Source of the DNA: Paenibacillus sp. BSR1-1
GTDB lineage: Bacteria > Bacillota > Bacilli > Bacillales > Cytobacillaceae
Assembly (NCBI RefSeq): GCF_030403775.1
Contig: NZ_JAQMWQ010000007.1
Coordinates: forward strand, 1-64,000
Length of the DNA: 64,000 bases
Direction: 5' to 3'
The notes under the pieces were generated by a model. The model had not been told where the DNA came from, made no database searches, and saw nothing but the letters and a program-made list of their open reading frames with translations. Shown piece after piece: positions 27,725 to 37,773 of this stretch. The translations under genes were made by a program, and so were the position numbers. Every line of letters begins with the position of its first letter. Within the stretch, counting starts at the first letter, position 1.

Positions 27725-28630
27725 TTATCCTTTTACAGATCCAGCTGCTATTCCTTCAACAATTCGATCGCTCAGAATGAAGTATGCAATTAATACTGGA
27801 ATAATACTGATCATTAAGGTTGCGCCAATCGCGCCCCAATCTGTTAAGTATTGGCCGACAAAGTTGTTCACACCAACGGTAATGGTCTTCCATTTATCGG
27901 AACTTAGGAATGTATTGACAAACACGAATTCATTCCAGTTATAAATCATGTTTATAATTACGGTTGTTGAAAGAACAGGTATAGTCATTGGCAATGTGAT
28001 TTGGAAGAAGATTCTGTGGATGGAACACCCATCCATAACAGCTGCCTCTTCAATTTCCCGTGGGAGTGTTTTATAAAATCCTGCTAGGATCATAATCGTG
28101 ATCGGTAAATTAAACGCCACATAAGATAAAATCACGGAAACTGGGTTATCAATGAGATGTGTCGATTTAAAGATGTTGAATAATGGAATTAAGGTTGAAT
28201 GAAGGGGAATCATATACCCCGCCATAAACAAACCAAGAACCAGTCCGCTCAATTTCCAATGCATTCTGGTGATGGCAAACGTTACAAAGCTTGCAAGAAT
28301 AACAGTAAGTACAACAGCTATAACGGTGTATAGCACACTATTAAAAAAGTAAACGTCAATATGGCCTGCTGACCATGCCTTTGCATAGTTGCCCCACTGT
28401 GGATTTTGTGGCAGTGAGAACGGTGACATGCCAAAAACCTCTTGATTGGTTTTTAGGGAAAACAGGAGCAGCCAAATTAACGGGTAAATTTGAATAATCG
28501 CAATGATTCCCAGAATAACGTAAAGTACTCCGTATCCGATTCTATTTCCGAACGATTTACTAGTTTTATAAGGAACCGACAAGGTCGTATTGATTTTTGT
28601 TTCCATTGCTGCTTTACTCATCTTTTTCAC
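27725..28630 (-). CDS. carbohydrate ABC importer permease (MalG type)
   Basis: A 301-residue permease with six main helices and the loop 'EEAAVMDGCSIHRIFFQITLPMTIPVLST' that contacts the ATPase. It lies 9 nt after the partner permease. In Geobacillus stearothermophilus the comparable XynEFG importer takes up xylo-oligosaccharides. No ATPase gene is in the cluster, which is normal because a shared MsmK/MsmX-type ATPase usually serves such systems. Confidence 0.92.
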   Translation of the reverse strand: MKKMSKAAMETKINTTLSVPYKTSKSFGNRIGYGVLYVILGIIAIIQIYPLIWLLLFSLKTNQEVFGMSPFSLPQNPQWGNYAKAWSAGHIDVYFFNSVLYTVIAVVLTVILASFVTFAITRMHWKLSGLVLGLFMAGYMIPLHSTLIPLFNIFKSTHLIDNPVSVILSYVAFNLPITIMILAGFYKTLPREIEEAAVMDGCSIHRIFFQITLPMTIPVLSTTVIINMIYNWNEFVFVNTFLSSDKWKTITVGVNNFVGQYLTDWGAIGATLMISIIPVLIAYFILSDRIVEGIAAGSVKG

Positions 28631-28639
28631 TCCCTTTTG

Positions 28640-29515
28640 TTAAAATTCAACTTCTTTAGAAGATAATAATTTTTGAATCAGCCAAGTCATCACAAGACAG
28701 ATGATCAATAATCCAAATCCAATCGCACTTCCATATCCGAAGTTATACTTACTAAAAGCTTCGGAATACATATAAGAGGCCATAACCTCACTCGCATGGT
28801 TAGGTCCGCCGCCAGTTAAGACAAAAATCAAGTCAAAATACTTTAATGAGCCGACAATTGCTAGAATAACCATGACTTTGATGACACCGGCAATGAGAGG
28901 AAGTTTTATTTTATAGGCAATTTGAATGGAAGTTGCTCCATCAATTTTCGCCGCTTCAATCAATTCTTCCGGCACATTCTTTAAGGCTGCGTAGAAAATA
29001 ATGATATAGAAGCCCGCGTATTGCCAAACGATTGGAAAGAAGAGGGCATATAGCGCAATCTTAGAATCAGCTAACCAAACAGGAGGATTATCAACTCCAA
29101 ATATGATTAACAATCTGTTGATCATGCCATTTGTAGGGTCAAAAATCTTTGCCCAAAGCTGTCCAATAGCAACCGAAGATAATAGCATGGGAATTAAATA
29201 AATTTTTCGTAAAAAGTTGGCACCTTTGATTTTACTTGCCAGGATCAGCGATAAAATTAAATAACCTACCAAGCTGACCGTAGAAAAAAGACCAAGCAGC
29301 AGGGAGTGCCATGTACTCTGCCAAAATAATTTATCCTTGACTAACTCGATATAGTTATCTAAACCGATAAACTTCATCTTGCCGATACCGTTCCAGTCCA
29401 TTAATCCATAATAACCAGTTAAGACGATAGGGATATAAATTAAGAGAAGAATTAGAATTAAAGCAGGAAGTACGTAAAGGGTGATGACGAATTTGTTAGA
29501 CATTACATTTTTCAT
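28640..29515 (-). CDS. carbohydrate ABC importer permease (MalF/UgpA type)
   Basis: A 291-residue permease with six main helices and the coupling loop 'EAAKIDGATSIQIAYKIKLPLIAGV'. It is the middle gene of a binding protein - permease - permease series and, by context, part of a xylo-oligosaccharide importer. Confidence 0.92.
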   Translation of the reverse strand: MKNVMSNKFVITLYVLPALILILLLIYIPIVLTGYYGLMDWNGIGKMKFIGLDNYIELVKDKLFWQSTWHSLLLGLFSTVSLVGYLILSLILASKIKGANFLRKIYLIPMLLSSVAIGQLWAKIFDPTNGMINRLLIIFGVDNPPVWLADSKIALYALFFPIVWQYAGFYIIIFYAALKNVPEELIEAAKIDGATSIQIAYKIKLPLIAGVIKVMVILAIVGSLKYFDLIFVLTGGGPNHASEVMASYMYSEAFSKYNFGYGSAIGFGLLIICLVMTWLIQKLLSSKEVEF

Positions 29516-29595
29516 GTTCTATACTCCCTTCCTAAATAGATAGAGGGCATATCCGATATGCCCTCTATAACTTATAGCACCTTCATTACACGTGA

Positions 29596-30918
29596 TTACT
29601 TTTGTTCTTTTGCAAGTGCATCCGCTTGCTGCTTAACAAAATCCTTCGGCGTAATTTGTTTTCCGAATAGAGCTGTGACTAAATCGTGGTGTAATTCTGA
29701 TACAGCTGGGCTTGATTGAGTATCAAAATAAGTTGTAACGTTTGATGCTTCACTCAAATCTTTTAAGATATCAATGTACATTGGAGCAAGTTTTAATTTT
29801 GATGTATCAACTTTCGTAGCAGGGATAACACCAGCATCTGTTACTGATTTTTCTCCCCATCTCTTCACTAGGTAGCCAACGAAATCTTTTGCTTCTTTTT
29901 GAACCTTAGAATCCTTTGCAACGAATAAACCTACACCAGGACCGCCAACATAACTGTTGATATCGGTACCCTTACCGCCTTCATAAGTTGGGAACTTGAA
30001 ATAGCCGATTTTATCTTTAAATTCTTGTTTAACATCAGGGCTTGTTGTATAGTTTGGCAGTTCCCAAGTAGCTGTTAGGAACATTGCTGCCTTTTCATTC
30101 ATAAAGTAACCTTTTGCATCGTCGTTAGATAAAGCGCTGGCACCCTTTACAAATCCGCCCATATCTACAAGGTTTTGTACTTCTTGAGCTGCTTTTACAA
30201 TAGCCGGGTCATCCATTTTTGCTTTTCCATGGATAACATCTGTTAGGATAGTAGGTCCGCCGATACGGTCTGCAAGATACATAAACCAGAATGATGCCGG
30301 CCATCCATCCTTCGCTCCCACAGTAGCAGGAACTACTCCGTTATCAGCTAACGTTTTAACCACTTTTTTATACTCTTCAAAAGTTTTTGGCACTTCAAGG
30401 TTATACTTCTTGAAGATTTCCTTGTTGTAGAAAACGTATGAAATGTTTAACTCTAAAGGTAGACCATATGTTTTTCCATCAACTGCATAGGACTCTTTTA
30501 CACCAGGAATAAATGCATCTTTAAGATCTGGATTTTTATTTACTACATCGTCTAAAGGCGCTAACATGCCGCCATCTACATATGGCTTAATGAATCCATC
30601 TGACCAAGTCATACCGATATCAGGAAGTTCGTTTGAGGAAGCTAAAACTTTAAGCTTTTCTCTATATTGATCCGGATTGAGGATTTCAGTTTCAATTTTG
30701 ATATCTTTATGTTCTTTTTCATATTCTCCAATAATATCTTTAACGATGGAGAATTGGGCATTGGAACTGCCTTCAGGCCATAAATGCATGAATTTGATGA
30801 CCTTTTTACCATCTGCGCTTTTTTCCTCAGTCGAACTTGAGGAAGAACAACCTGCAAGTGCTAGAGAGACAAGCATGATTACAGATATTATCATTGCAAC
30901 CGTTTTCTTTTTAAACAA
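29596..30918 (-). CDS. carbohydrate-binding lipoprotein of the ABC importer
   Basis: A 440-residue family 1 extracellular binding protein. The signal peptide ends at lipobox 'LALAGC' (lipidated Cys 24), followed by a serine-rich linker and a two-lobe fold with 'KFMHLWPEGSSNAQFSIVKDII' and 'YFMNEKAAMFLTATWELPNY'. It captures oligosaccharides outside the membrane. Being just downstream of a YesM/YesN-like two-component system and upstream of a xylanase, its likely ligand is xylo-oligosaccharide (inference). Confidence 0.92.
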   Translation of the reverse strand: MFKKKTVAMIISVIMLVSLALAGCSSSSSTEEKSADGKKVIKFMHLWPEGSSNAQFSIVKDIIGEYEKEHKDIKIETEILNPDQYREKLKVLASSNELPDIGMTWSDGFIKPYVDGGMLAPLDDVVNKNPDLKDAFIPGVKESYAVDGKTYGLPLELNISYVFYNKEIFKKYNLEVPKTFEEYKKVVKTLADNGVVPATVGAKDGWPASFWFMYLADRIGGPTILTDVIHGKAKMDDPAIVKAAQEVQNLVDMGGFVKGASALSNDDAKGYFMNEKAAMFLTATWELPNYTTSPDVKQEFKDKIGYFKFPTYEGGKGTDINSYVGGPGVGLFVAKDSKVQKEAKDFVGYLVKRWGEKSVTDAGVIPATKVDTSKLKLAPMYIDILKDLSEASNVTTYFDTQSSPAVSELHHDLVTALFGKQITPKDFVKQQADALAKEQK

Positions 30919-31024
30919 TGTAATTCCCCCTATGACCTTTTCTTTGATTTTCCTTACATTTATAGAATACAGTCAGATTGTTCTGAAAAATAGGTCACGG
31001 CGATTAGGAAAAATACTACTATTT

Positions 31025-31813
31025 TTAGAAAGCCTTTTCATTGTTGATTTTCCGATATGCACTTGGTGTCAGACCCTCTAATTCTTTGAATATCTTAATA
31101 AAATATTTAGCCGTTTTATACCCCGATTCTTCAGCGATATCATTGATCGGGAGGTTAGTAGAGATCAATAATTCCTTCGCACGTTGAATTCTTCGTCTCG
31201 TTACATATTCACTAAAGGTGAGCTTGACATGTTCCTTAAATAAGACGCTTAGATAACTTGGGTTTAAATGAACATGATCAGCCACTTCTTTCTGAGTCAG
31301 TTCATTCTTGATATTTTTGTTGATATAATCGATTGCTTCCCTTATCGGTACACGATTCGAAGGGTTTTGGGCATTAACATCCATCAGCTTCTGGTCTACG
31401 AATTTTTCTATCATTCCTGCCCGCTCTTGTTTTTCAACAGCTTGTACAGCATCTTCCACAGCCTCAATTAGTGCTTTTTTGCTGATCGGCTTTAGTAAAT
31501 AGTTAATAACGCCTAAACGAAGGGCTTCCTGGGCATATTCAAACGCAGAGTAAGCAGAAATAACAATGATGATGGGATAGTGATTTTGTGTTTTTGTCAT
31601 TTTTAGTAATTCCAGGCCTGTTATCTCCGGCATCCGGATGTCTGTGATAAGAATATGGACCTTTTGTTTCTGCATTACATCAATTGCCTCTTCTCCATTT
31701 GAAGCAGTAAAGATTTGAAAATTCCCATTTGCCCACGTATCCAATGTTTTTTTTAGCCCTTGACGGGTTCTTGGCTCATCATCCACAACCAAAATGGTTT
31801 TTGTATTCAACAA
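31025..31813 (-). CDS. YesN-like response regulator with AraC domain
   Basis: A 262-residue regulator. The receiver domain (about 1-125) has acidic residues Asp 11/12, phosphoacceptor Asp 58 in 'ILITDIRMPE' and Lys in 'LLKPISKKAL'. The C-terminal AraC-type DNA-binding domain (about 160-260) has two helix-turn-helix units and the 'ESGYKTAKYFIKIFKELEGLTPSAYR' signature. It overlaps the kinase gene by 7 nt. By analogy with XynC of Geobacillus it should activate the importer operon when the kinase senses oligosaccharide. Confidence 0.93.
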   Translation of the reverse strand: MLNTKTILVVDDEPRTRQGLKKTLDTWANGNFQIFTASNGEEAIDVMQKQKVHILITDIRMPEITGLELLKMTKTQNHYPIIIVISAYSAFEYAQEALRLGVINYLLKPISKKALIEAVEDAVQAVEKQERAGMIEKFVDQKLMDVNAQNPSNRVPIREAIDYINKNIKNELTQKEVADHVHLNPSYLSVLFKEHVKLTFSEYVTRRRIQRAKELLISTNLPINDIAEESGYKTAKYFIKIFKELEGLTPSAYRKINNEKAF

Positions 31814-33561
31814 AGTTCTCCCTCTCCCCTCACAGGTATGACAAAAGAAACTGTTGTCCCCCTATTTACTTCACTTGTAATGGCAAGTCCACTTTTCAAA
31901 CGATCTTGATAGTATAATTCCAAGCGTTTATGCACATTGGAAATTGCCATTCCACTGCCTTTTTTTATCGTCATAACACCACCTGATTGCATCGCCTGTT
32001 TAATTGATTCCAACTTTTCTTGGTCGATTCCGGGCCCATCATCTGTTACACGTATTTCCAGGTACTCCAGATTCGCCGCAGGTTGAATAGAAACGCTTAT
32101 CGTACATGGCCTCGACGTATTCCCGGCACCATGGAGGACAGCATTTTCTACTAACGGTTGAATTAACAATTTTGGGATTTTTACCCATTCCCATTCAGAT
32201 GGCATATTAAGCTTCCATTTTAGCTGGTCACCAAATCGCATTTTCATAATTTCCATATAATTATCGATATGGTGAATTTCATCTCTAATTGTGACCCAGT
32301 CTCCATCCGTTTGTTTAGTTATCGTATAACGGAATAATTCAGACATGGCAACGACAAACTCGGCAAGTTCCTCCTCATCCTTATCCTCAAGCGTCCACTT
32401 AAGAGCATCTAATGTATTAAATAGAAAATGAGGATTAATTTGAGCCTGCAATGCTTTTAATTCACTTCTGCTTCGAGTAATTTCTTTTTGATAAACCATT
32501 TGAATCAGATGATTGGTTTCTTTTACGAGTTGATTATAGGTACTATTTAATTCTTTGATCTCATTTACCGATGTCACACCAGGGTTCATTGTTAATGAGC
32601 CTGCGCTGGCCCGCTGCATCGTTTTCGTCAATTTGATTATTGGTCTTGAAATAAAAGTAGATAGAAATAGTGAACTGAAAAAAAAGATAATAAATCCAAT
32701 AATACCCGAAATAATAATCCCAGCCTTTAGTACACTAATACCCTCGGTAAAAGCTTTTATTGGAGTTAGAATAATCAAAGTCCAGCCTGTTTCGTTCGAC
32801 GTCTGTTTGGTTACCATGTATTCCTGCTTATCCAATGAAAGGGTAAGTAAATTATTTGTTATGATAGGCTTGAGAGATTTTTTGTAGTTGGATAGGATCG
32901 GCTTAGAGTTTCTGTCTAAAAGAATGGAATACTGGTTGGGAATCGTGGTTTCATCTTGGTTGGCAAATTGTAGATAACTTCGATAGACACTAATGAGGAG
33001 ATAACCGCCATTCGCATAGCCATGGCTCATTAAATTCACACGCCTTAGTGCTAGTATATTATCTGAATTACTCGGGTCATCTCCAATCCAAACCAGCCGG
33101 CCTTTTGCTTCATTAGCCTCATGAATCCACTTGCCATCAATTCTCGTGATTAAATTCGTATCATCTAAAGGAAGTATTCGAGTCAAATTATTCGTATAAA
33201 GCTCAAAAGCAAATATCCCTTCCGTATTCGCCTGAATTGTGTTCACAATGCCTTTCAATTCCTGTCGATCTGAAAAGGTAATCACCTTTCCTTCATATCC
33301 CTTTGTCAGGATTCTTTGGCTATTATCATTGGTCATAACTAGTTTAGATGCCGTACTAATTTGTTTATATAAAGACTCTAATCTTCCATTTGCTTCAACG
33401 GCAGTCTGATTCATTTGTTTTTCTGCGTTATTTTTCAGCAATGCGGACACCTGATTAAATGTTAGGAAGCCAACAATTAATAAGACAATCAGCATTACTA
33501 CTAAAAAAACGACAAGTATTTGATTACGTAACGTGTTCCATTTATATAAAAGTGAAAACAT
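31807..33561 (-). CDS. YesM-like sensor histidine kinase
   Basis: A 584-residue membrane kinase: helix 1 (about 14-34), large extracellular sensor (35-278), helix 2 (about 280-300), HAMP (301-355), His_kinase domain with phosphorylated His 378 in 'AQINPHFLFNTLDAL', and an ATPase domain with 'LVENAVLHGAGN' and 'DDGPGID'. It is the partner of the AraC-type regulator. By context it senses xylan breakdown products, directly or through a binding protein. Confidence 0.93.
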   Translation of the reverse strand: MFSLLYKWNTLRNQILVVFLVVMLIVLLIVGFLTFNQVSALLKNNAEKQMNQTAVEANGRLESLYKQISTASKLVMTNDNSQRILTKGYEGKVITFSDRQELKGIVNTIQANTEGIFAFELYTNNLTRILPLDDTNLITRIDGKWIHEANEAKGRLVWIGDDPSNSDNILALRRVNLMSHGYANGGYLLISVYRSYLQFANQDETTIPNQYSILLDRNSKPILSNYKKSLKPIITNNLLTLSLDKQEYMVTKQTSNETGWTLIILTPIKAFTEGISVLKAGIIISGIIGFIIFFFSSLFLSTFISRPIIKLTKTMQRASAGSLTMNPGVTSVNEIKELNSTYNQLVKETNHLIQMVYQKEITRSRSELKALQAQINPHFLFNTLDALKWTLEDKDEEELAEFVVAMSELFRYTITKQTDGDWVTIRDEIHHIDNYMEIMKMRFGDQLKWKLNMPSEWEWVKIPKLLIQPLVENAVLHGAGNTSRPCTISVSIQPAANLEYLEIRVTDDGPGIDQEKLESIKQAMQSGGVMTIKKGSGMAISNVHKRLELYYQDRLKSGLAITSEVNRGTTVSFVIPVRGEGELC

Positions 33562-33738
33562 TTATGAATCACCTATTTATTTTAGAATAGTTTTTCATTT
33601 ACTATAACGTATTCTTATGGGATAATAAATATTATTTGAATATACAAAATTTTAGAAAATCTAACCAATGTTCAATTATGATTCAATGGGCTATAATCAA
33701 GTAAAATTGTAAGTTCAATAAATGAAGGGGAGGTTTTT

Positions 33739-34371
33739 ATGAATAAACTATCAATGAAAGGTCTTTACTCCCTTACCGAATGGATTACCAAGTTTGCCTA
33801 TCTCAATTTTTTATGGATTGGCTTTTCAATAATTGGGTTAGTGTTCTTCGGATTATCCCCTGCAACAGTGGCCATGTTTACGGTCCTGCGTAAATGGATG
33901 ATGGGACAAAGTGATATTCCCGTGTTTCAAACCTTCAGAACTGCCTATAAAAAAGAGTTTCTTAGAAGCAATGGATTAGGGATTATTTTGGCTTTATTCG
34001 CAGGTCTTATTTTCACTGATTTGTACTACATGAAAATCGATGCCAGCCATTTACTTCAATTAACTCACATACCTTTATACTTAATTATCTTTGCAATCAT
34101 TATGAGCCTTTTGTATATTTTTCCAGTATACGTCCATTACAATGTTACGTTTATCCAACTATTTAAAAATGCTCTTTTCATTATGCTGATCAATCCGATA
34201 AATAACATTGTCATGCTGCTTGGAGTAATTGCTGTATACTTTGTGGTAAAAGTAATACCTGGACTATTATTTTTCTTTGGCGGAAGCATAACAGCAGGAA
34301 TTATTATGGCTTGCTGCTATCTATCCTTTCAAAAAATAGAAAAGAAACAAAAGGGAGCACAAACCATTTAA
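33739..34371 (+). CDS. YesL family (DUF624) membrane protein
   Basis: A 210-residue protein with five or six helices and the family opening 'LTEWITKFAYLNFLWIGFSIIGLVFFGLSPATVAMFTVLRKW'. YesL proteins are found with YesM/YesN two-component systems and sugar importers in Bacillus and Paenibacillus. Their exact function is unknown; a link to kinase or permease function is suspected. It is divergent from the kinase gene, with GGGGAGG before the ATG. Confidence 0.88.
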   Translation: MNKLSMKGLYSLTEWITKFAYLNFLWIGFSIIGLVFFGLSPATVAMFTVLRKWMMGQSDIPVFQTFRTAYKKEFLRSNGLGIILALFAGLIFTDLYYMKIDASHLLQLTHIPLYLIIFAIIMSLLYIFPVYVHYNVTFIQLFKNALFIMLINPINNIVMLLGVIAVYFVVKVIPGLLFFFGGSITAGIIMACCYLSFQKIEKKQKGAQTI

Positions 34372-34392
34372 ATATGGGCTCCCTTTTTTACT

Positions 34393-34998
34393 TTAAATCT
34401 GTCCATTTAATAGACTACTTACGGTAACAAATTGATAGCCTTGGGATGATAATTCAGCCACTAGAATACGGACCGCTTCTATTGTTTGAGATCGGTCCCC
34501 GTAGCCATCATGGAAAAGCAGGATACTCCCATTTCTTACACAGTCTCTGGTTTTGGCAAGAATATGATCCACCCCGGGCTGTTCCCAGTCTTGAGCTTCA
34601 AGATTTAGCGCCCCAATCATTGGATAGCTCTTTCGCTCGAGTAAGGAGAGTGTTTCATGATTATAATCTAGATAGGGAGAACGAAAGACGACAGGCGTTC
34701 GTCCAACCAACTCCTCTACCAGACTCTCATTCCGTTCAATTTCCTCTAAACATTCTTCCTGCGTTAATTGAGACAGATAAGGATGCGTGTAAGTATGATT
34801 TCCTATTTCATGTCCTTGTGCTGCGACTTTTTTTACTACCTCTGGAAATTTACCCATTTGCTCGCCAATCATAAAGAAAGTGGCTTTTCCGCTTGCTTCT
34901 GAAAAAATCTCTAATACTTGTGGTGTATAAATGGGATTGGGCCCGTCGTCAAACGTAATCGCAACAACCTTATTTGATGCAGGTACTTCATTAATCAT
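34393..34998 (-). CDS. cytoplasmic NodB-type polysaccharide deacetylase (CE4)
   Basis: A 201-residue CE4 domain without signal peptide. Catalytic Asp-Asp in 'AITFDDGPNP', metal histidines in 'HEIGNHTYTHPYLS', the 'FRSPYLDYN' motif and the final His in 'SILLFHDGYG' are intact. CE4 enzymes remove acetyl groups from peptidoglycan, chitin or xylan. Because it is cytosolic and closes a xylose/xylan operon, deacetylation of imported xylo-oligosaccharides is the best guess. ATG 34998 is chosen for AGGGGAG 8 nt upstream. Confidence 0.85.
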   Translation of the reverse strand: MINEVPASNKVVAITFDDGPNPIYTPQVLEIFSEASGKATFFMIGEQMGKFPEVVKKVAAQGHEIGNHTYTHPYLSQLTQEECLEEIERNESLVEELVGRTPVVFRSPYLDYNHETLSLLERKSYPMIGALNLEAQDWEQPGVDHILAKTRDCVRNGSILLFHDGYGDRSQTIEAVRILVAELSSQGYQFVTVSSLLNGQI

Positions 34999-35017
34999 TT
35001 GGAATGCTCCCCTCAAA

Positions 35018-36001
35018 TTAATAAGGACCCCTAATATAATCCTTTACATTTTCCTCATAGAATCGTTGTACGGCTTGCTTTTCTTCCTCTGAGAATGGTT
35101 TTGTCTCAAGGGTTGTAAGATTATCCTCAACCTGTTTAACATTTTTAAAACCAGGAATAATGCAAGTAATTTCTTTTTGGTCCAAAATCCAGCGCAGTGC
35201 GGCACTAGCCATCGATTTCCGGCCTTCGCCAATCCATGTTAACTGGTCTGCCAATTCTACACCCTTTTGGAATCCCAAACCGGCAAACGTTTCCCCTACA
35301 TTAAATGCCTCGCCATTTTCATTAAAACGACGGTGGTCATCGGCTTCAAAAACATGTTCAGCAGTAAATTTACCTGTTAGCAGCCCGCTGGCAAGCGGCA
35401 ATCGAACGAGCAGGCCTGTCCCTTTTTGATATGCCTCAGGGATTAATGTTTCTAATGGCTTTTGGCGGAACATATTAAAGATAATCTGGAGGCTCTTTAC
35501 ATTCGGATATTCCAAACAAATTAAACCTTCTTCTACGGTTTCGACGCTGACACCGTAGTGACGGATTTTCCCTTCCTTCTGTAAACGATCGAGTACCTCA
35601 AATACCCTGCCATCTTTCAAAATTTCAGTGACAGGGCAGTGAATTTGGTACAAATCAATCGCTTCTCTGTTTAAGCGGCGCAGACTGGCTTCACAATAGG
35701 CGGATACTTGTTCGTAGCTGTAATTTTTCGGATCAAATATATCACCCTGCCGGCAGAACTTGGTTGCAATATAGATTTGATTTTCCTTGCCCTTTGTAGC
35801 TTTTGCCAATAACTCTTCGCTATGTCCATCCCCATACACATCTGCTGTATCAAAAAAGTTCACACCCTGTTCAATGGCATATTCCAGGGATTTTAGTGCT
35901 TCTGCGTCACTCGTCCTTCCCCATGAACCACCAATCGCCCATGTACCAAAACTTACTTCACTAATCATGATTCCTGTATTACCTAGTTCACGATAATTCA
36001 T
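35018..36001 (-). CDS. aldo/keto reductase
   Basis: A 327-residue NAD(P)H-dependent barrel enzyme. Catalytic Asp/Tyr appear in 'FFDTADVYGDGHSE', Lys in 'IYIATKF' and His in 'LYQIHCP'; the cofactor site ends in 'CIIPGFKNVKQVEDNL'. ATG 36001 has AGGAG about 8 nt upstream. Its stop is 19 nt from the deacetylase start and it follows an aldose epimerase. It may act on aldoses or their oxidised forms; the exact reaction is open. Confidence 0.88.
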   Translation of the reverse strand: MNYRELGNTGIMISEVSFGTWAIGGSWGRTSDAEALKSLEYAIEQGVNFFDTADVYGDGHSEELLAKATKGKENQIYIATKFCRQGDIFDPKNYSYEQVSAYCEASLRRLNREAIDLYQIHCPVTEILKDGRVFEVLDRLQKEGKIRHYGVSVETVEEGLICLEYPNVKSLQIIFNMFRQKPLETLIPEAYQKGTGLLVRLPLASGLLTGKFTAEHVFEADDHRRFNENGEAFNVGETFAGLGFQKGVELADQLTWIGEGRKSMASAALRWILDQKEITCIIPGFKNVKQVEDNLTTLETKPFSEEEKQAVQRFYEENVKDYIRGPY

Positions 36002-36017
36002 TTTCAAAACTCCTTTT

Positions 36018-37058
36018 TTATTCCTTTTCAATTTCAAACTTATAAACTGTTTTAGATGAATACTGCTGTTCTTTGTCTAAAATGATTGATGGAAAATGAG
36101 GATGATGGATGGCATCAGGCATCCCTTGAGTCTCCAAGCAAATACCAAGGTGTTTTCCAGATGGCGTTCCCCGGAATTCTCCTTCCGTTTTTAAAGAATT
36201 ACCCGAATATACTACAACCCCGGCCTCATCTGTCTCAATCGTCAGGACACGTCCGCTGTCAGGATCCTTCAAAACAATTTCATTATCATGATTGGTATTT
36301 AATAAAAACGGGTGATCGTAACCATTCCCAACTAATACGTTTTGTGGATCGTCTGATGCAATACCTGTTTCTATTATTCTTTCACTTGTAAAATCAAATG
36401 GCGTATTTTTAACGTCCACTAAAATGCCTGTTGGAATAAACTCTTGATCGAGTTCTAAAAATTGATCACTCTTAATTGTCAGGGTGTGATTCACGATATC
36501 CCTTTTCAAGCTGCCGCTTAGGTTAAAATAAGCATGGTTTGTAACGGTTAAAAGTGTCTTTTTGTCAGTTTGGGCTGAATAGTGAATGGTGAATTCATTA
36601 TTGTTATTTAGTGTATACGTAACCTGTATATGCAAATTCCCAGGGTACCCTTCCTCGCCATCGGGGCTTAAATAGGAAAAACGCACTCCTTCTTCCATGA
36701 CTTCTGCATCCCAAACAACCTTATCAAAACCTTTTATCCCGCCATGCAAATGGTTGTTACCGTCATTTTTCGCCAAAGTGTAATTTTGGCCATCCAGCTC
36801 AAAAGATCCGCCTTTAATCCGGCCGCCCACTCTGCCAACGACTGCACCGAGAAAATAGGGATCCTTTAAATAATCGTTCAGTGAATCATGTCCAAGGACA
36901 ACATTTTCGTAATTTCCGTTTTTATCAGGAACAACGATTTTCGTTATGATACATCCATAATTGATCGCTGTAACTTCTACTCCGTTATCATTAACCATCG
37001 TAAAAGATGAGACAGTTTGGTGATCAATTTGACCAAAACTCTCATGAATGACTTTCAA
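36018..37058 (-). CDS. aldose 1-epimerase (galactose mutarotase family)
   Basis: A 346-residue enzyme interconverting alpha and beta anomers. Family marks are 'GAVVGRVGGRIKGGSFELDG', catalytic His in 'NHLHGG' and 'VTNHAYFNLSG', and Glu in 'CLETQGMPDA'. TTG 37058 is chosen because GGGAG sits 8 nt upstream. It overlaps none of the coding sequence of the esterase but lies close behind it. In a xylose operon it would supply the anomer used by xylose isomerase. Confidence 0.9.
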   Translation of the reverse strand: MKVIHESFGQIDHQTVSSFTMVNDNGVEVTAINYGCIITKIVVPDKNGNYENVVLGHDSLNDYLKDPYFLGAVVGRVGGRIKGGSFELDGQNYTLAKNDGNNHLHGGIKGFDKVVWDAEVMEEGVRFSYLSPDGEEGYPGNLHIQVTYTLNNNNEFTIHYSAQTDKKTLLTVTNHAYFNLSGSLKRDIVNHTLTIKSDQFLELDQEFIPTGILVDVKNTPFDFTSERIIETGIASDDPQNVLVGNGYDHPFLLNTNHDNEIVLKDPDSGRVLTIETDEAGVVVYSGNSLKTEGEFRGTPSGKHLGICLETQGMPDAIHHPHFPSIILDKEQQYSSKTVYKFEIEKE

Positions 37059-37083
37059 TTTTTTCACTCCCGTTTCAAGTAGA

Positions 37084-37740
37084 TTAAGCGCGCTTCCAAT
37101 CAAAGCCAATTGCTTTCAGGAATGCCCGGGCCAGGACCATATGTCCAGCAGTTGAAGGATGGACACGATCCCAAGCAATGGTTGCAGCATAGAGGTCCTT
37201 TAAAACCATATTAAAGGCAGCTTGCGTATCAACGAATATACAATTTGTTTCTTCCGCAATTCTTTTGACAGCCTGACCGTATTGATCCATTGACTGGCGC
37301 ATGGAATCCAACTGATTGCTTTCCAAATAAAATGGAGTCATTAGAACCATTTCTTTTACTAACGGCTTGGTTTCCATTACAAGATTCCGAAGCGTATCCT
37401 CATATTCATCAAGGTACACATGCCAGTCCTTAATAAACGGGGTATCATACTGACGCCATACATCGTTAATGCCAATCATAATGGATAACCAGTCTGGCTT
37501 TTGGCTAATTACATCCTCCTGCCATCTGCTTTTCAAATCACGAACGGTGTTGCCACTGATCCCCTTATTTACCACGCGGATTCCCAGTTCCGGGTAAACT
37601 GCTTGCAAAAGCCCATCAACAAAAGAAACATAGCCCTTGCCGAGGGCGCCAAACAATCCTTCTCCTTCTGGCTTTGTACGCTCACAATCTGTCACGGAGT
37701 CGCCAATAAATAATAGTTTTTGACCTTGTTCAAGTTTCAA
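37084..37740 (-). CDS. axe2: Axe2-like SGNH acetylxylan esterase
   Basis: A 218-residue SGNH/GDSL hydrolase. Ser nucleophile in 'LLFIGDSVTD', Gly in 'NKGISGNTVRDL', Asn in 'IMIGINDVWRQYD' and the Asp-His pair in 'WDRVHPSTAGH' form the four SGNH blocks. From memory it is close along its whole length to Axe2, the intracellular xylan acetylesterase of Geobacillus stearothermophilus. No signal peptide. TTG 37740 is chosen because it gives the same N-terminus as Axe2 and a purine-rich GGGGGGAAAG lies just upstream. Confidence 0.9.
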   Translation of the reverse strand: MKLEQGQKLLFIGDSVTDCERTKPEGEGLFGALGKGYVSFVDGLLQAVYPELGIRVVNKGISGNTVRDLKSRWQEDVISQKPDWLSIMIGINDVWRQYDTPFIKDWHVYLDEYEDTLRNLVMETKPLVKEMVLMTPFYLESNQLDSMRQSMDQYGQAVKRIAEETNCIFVDTQAAFNMVLKDLYAATIAWDRVHPSTAGHMVLARAFLKAIGFDWKRA

Positions 37741-37773
37741 AAACTTTCCCCCCATATTTCATTTAGCTGTGTC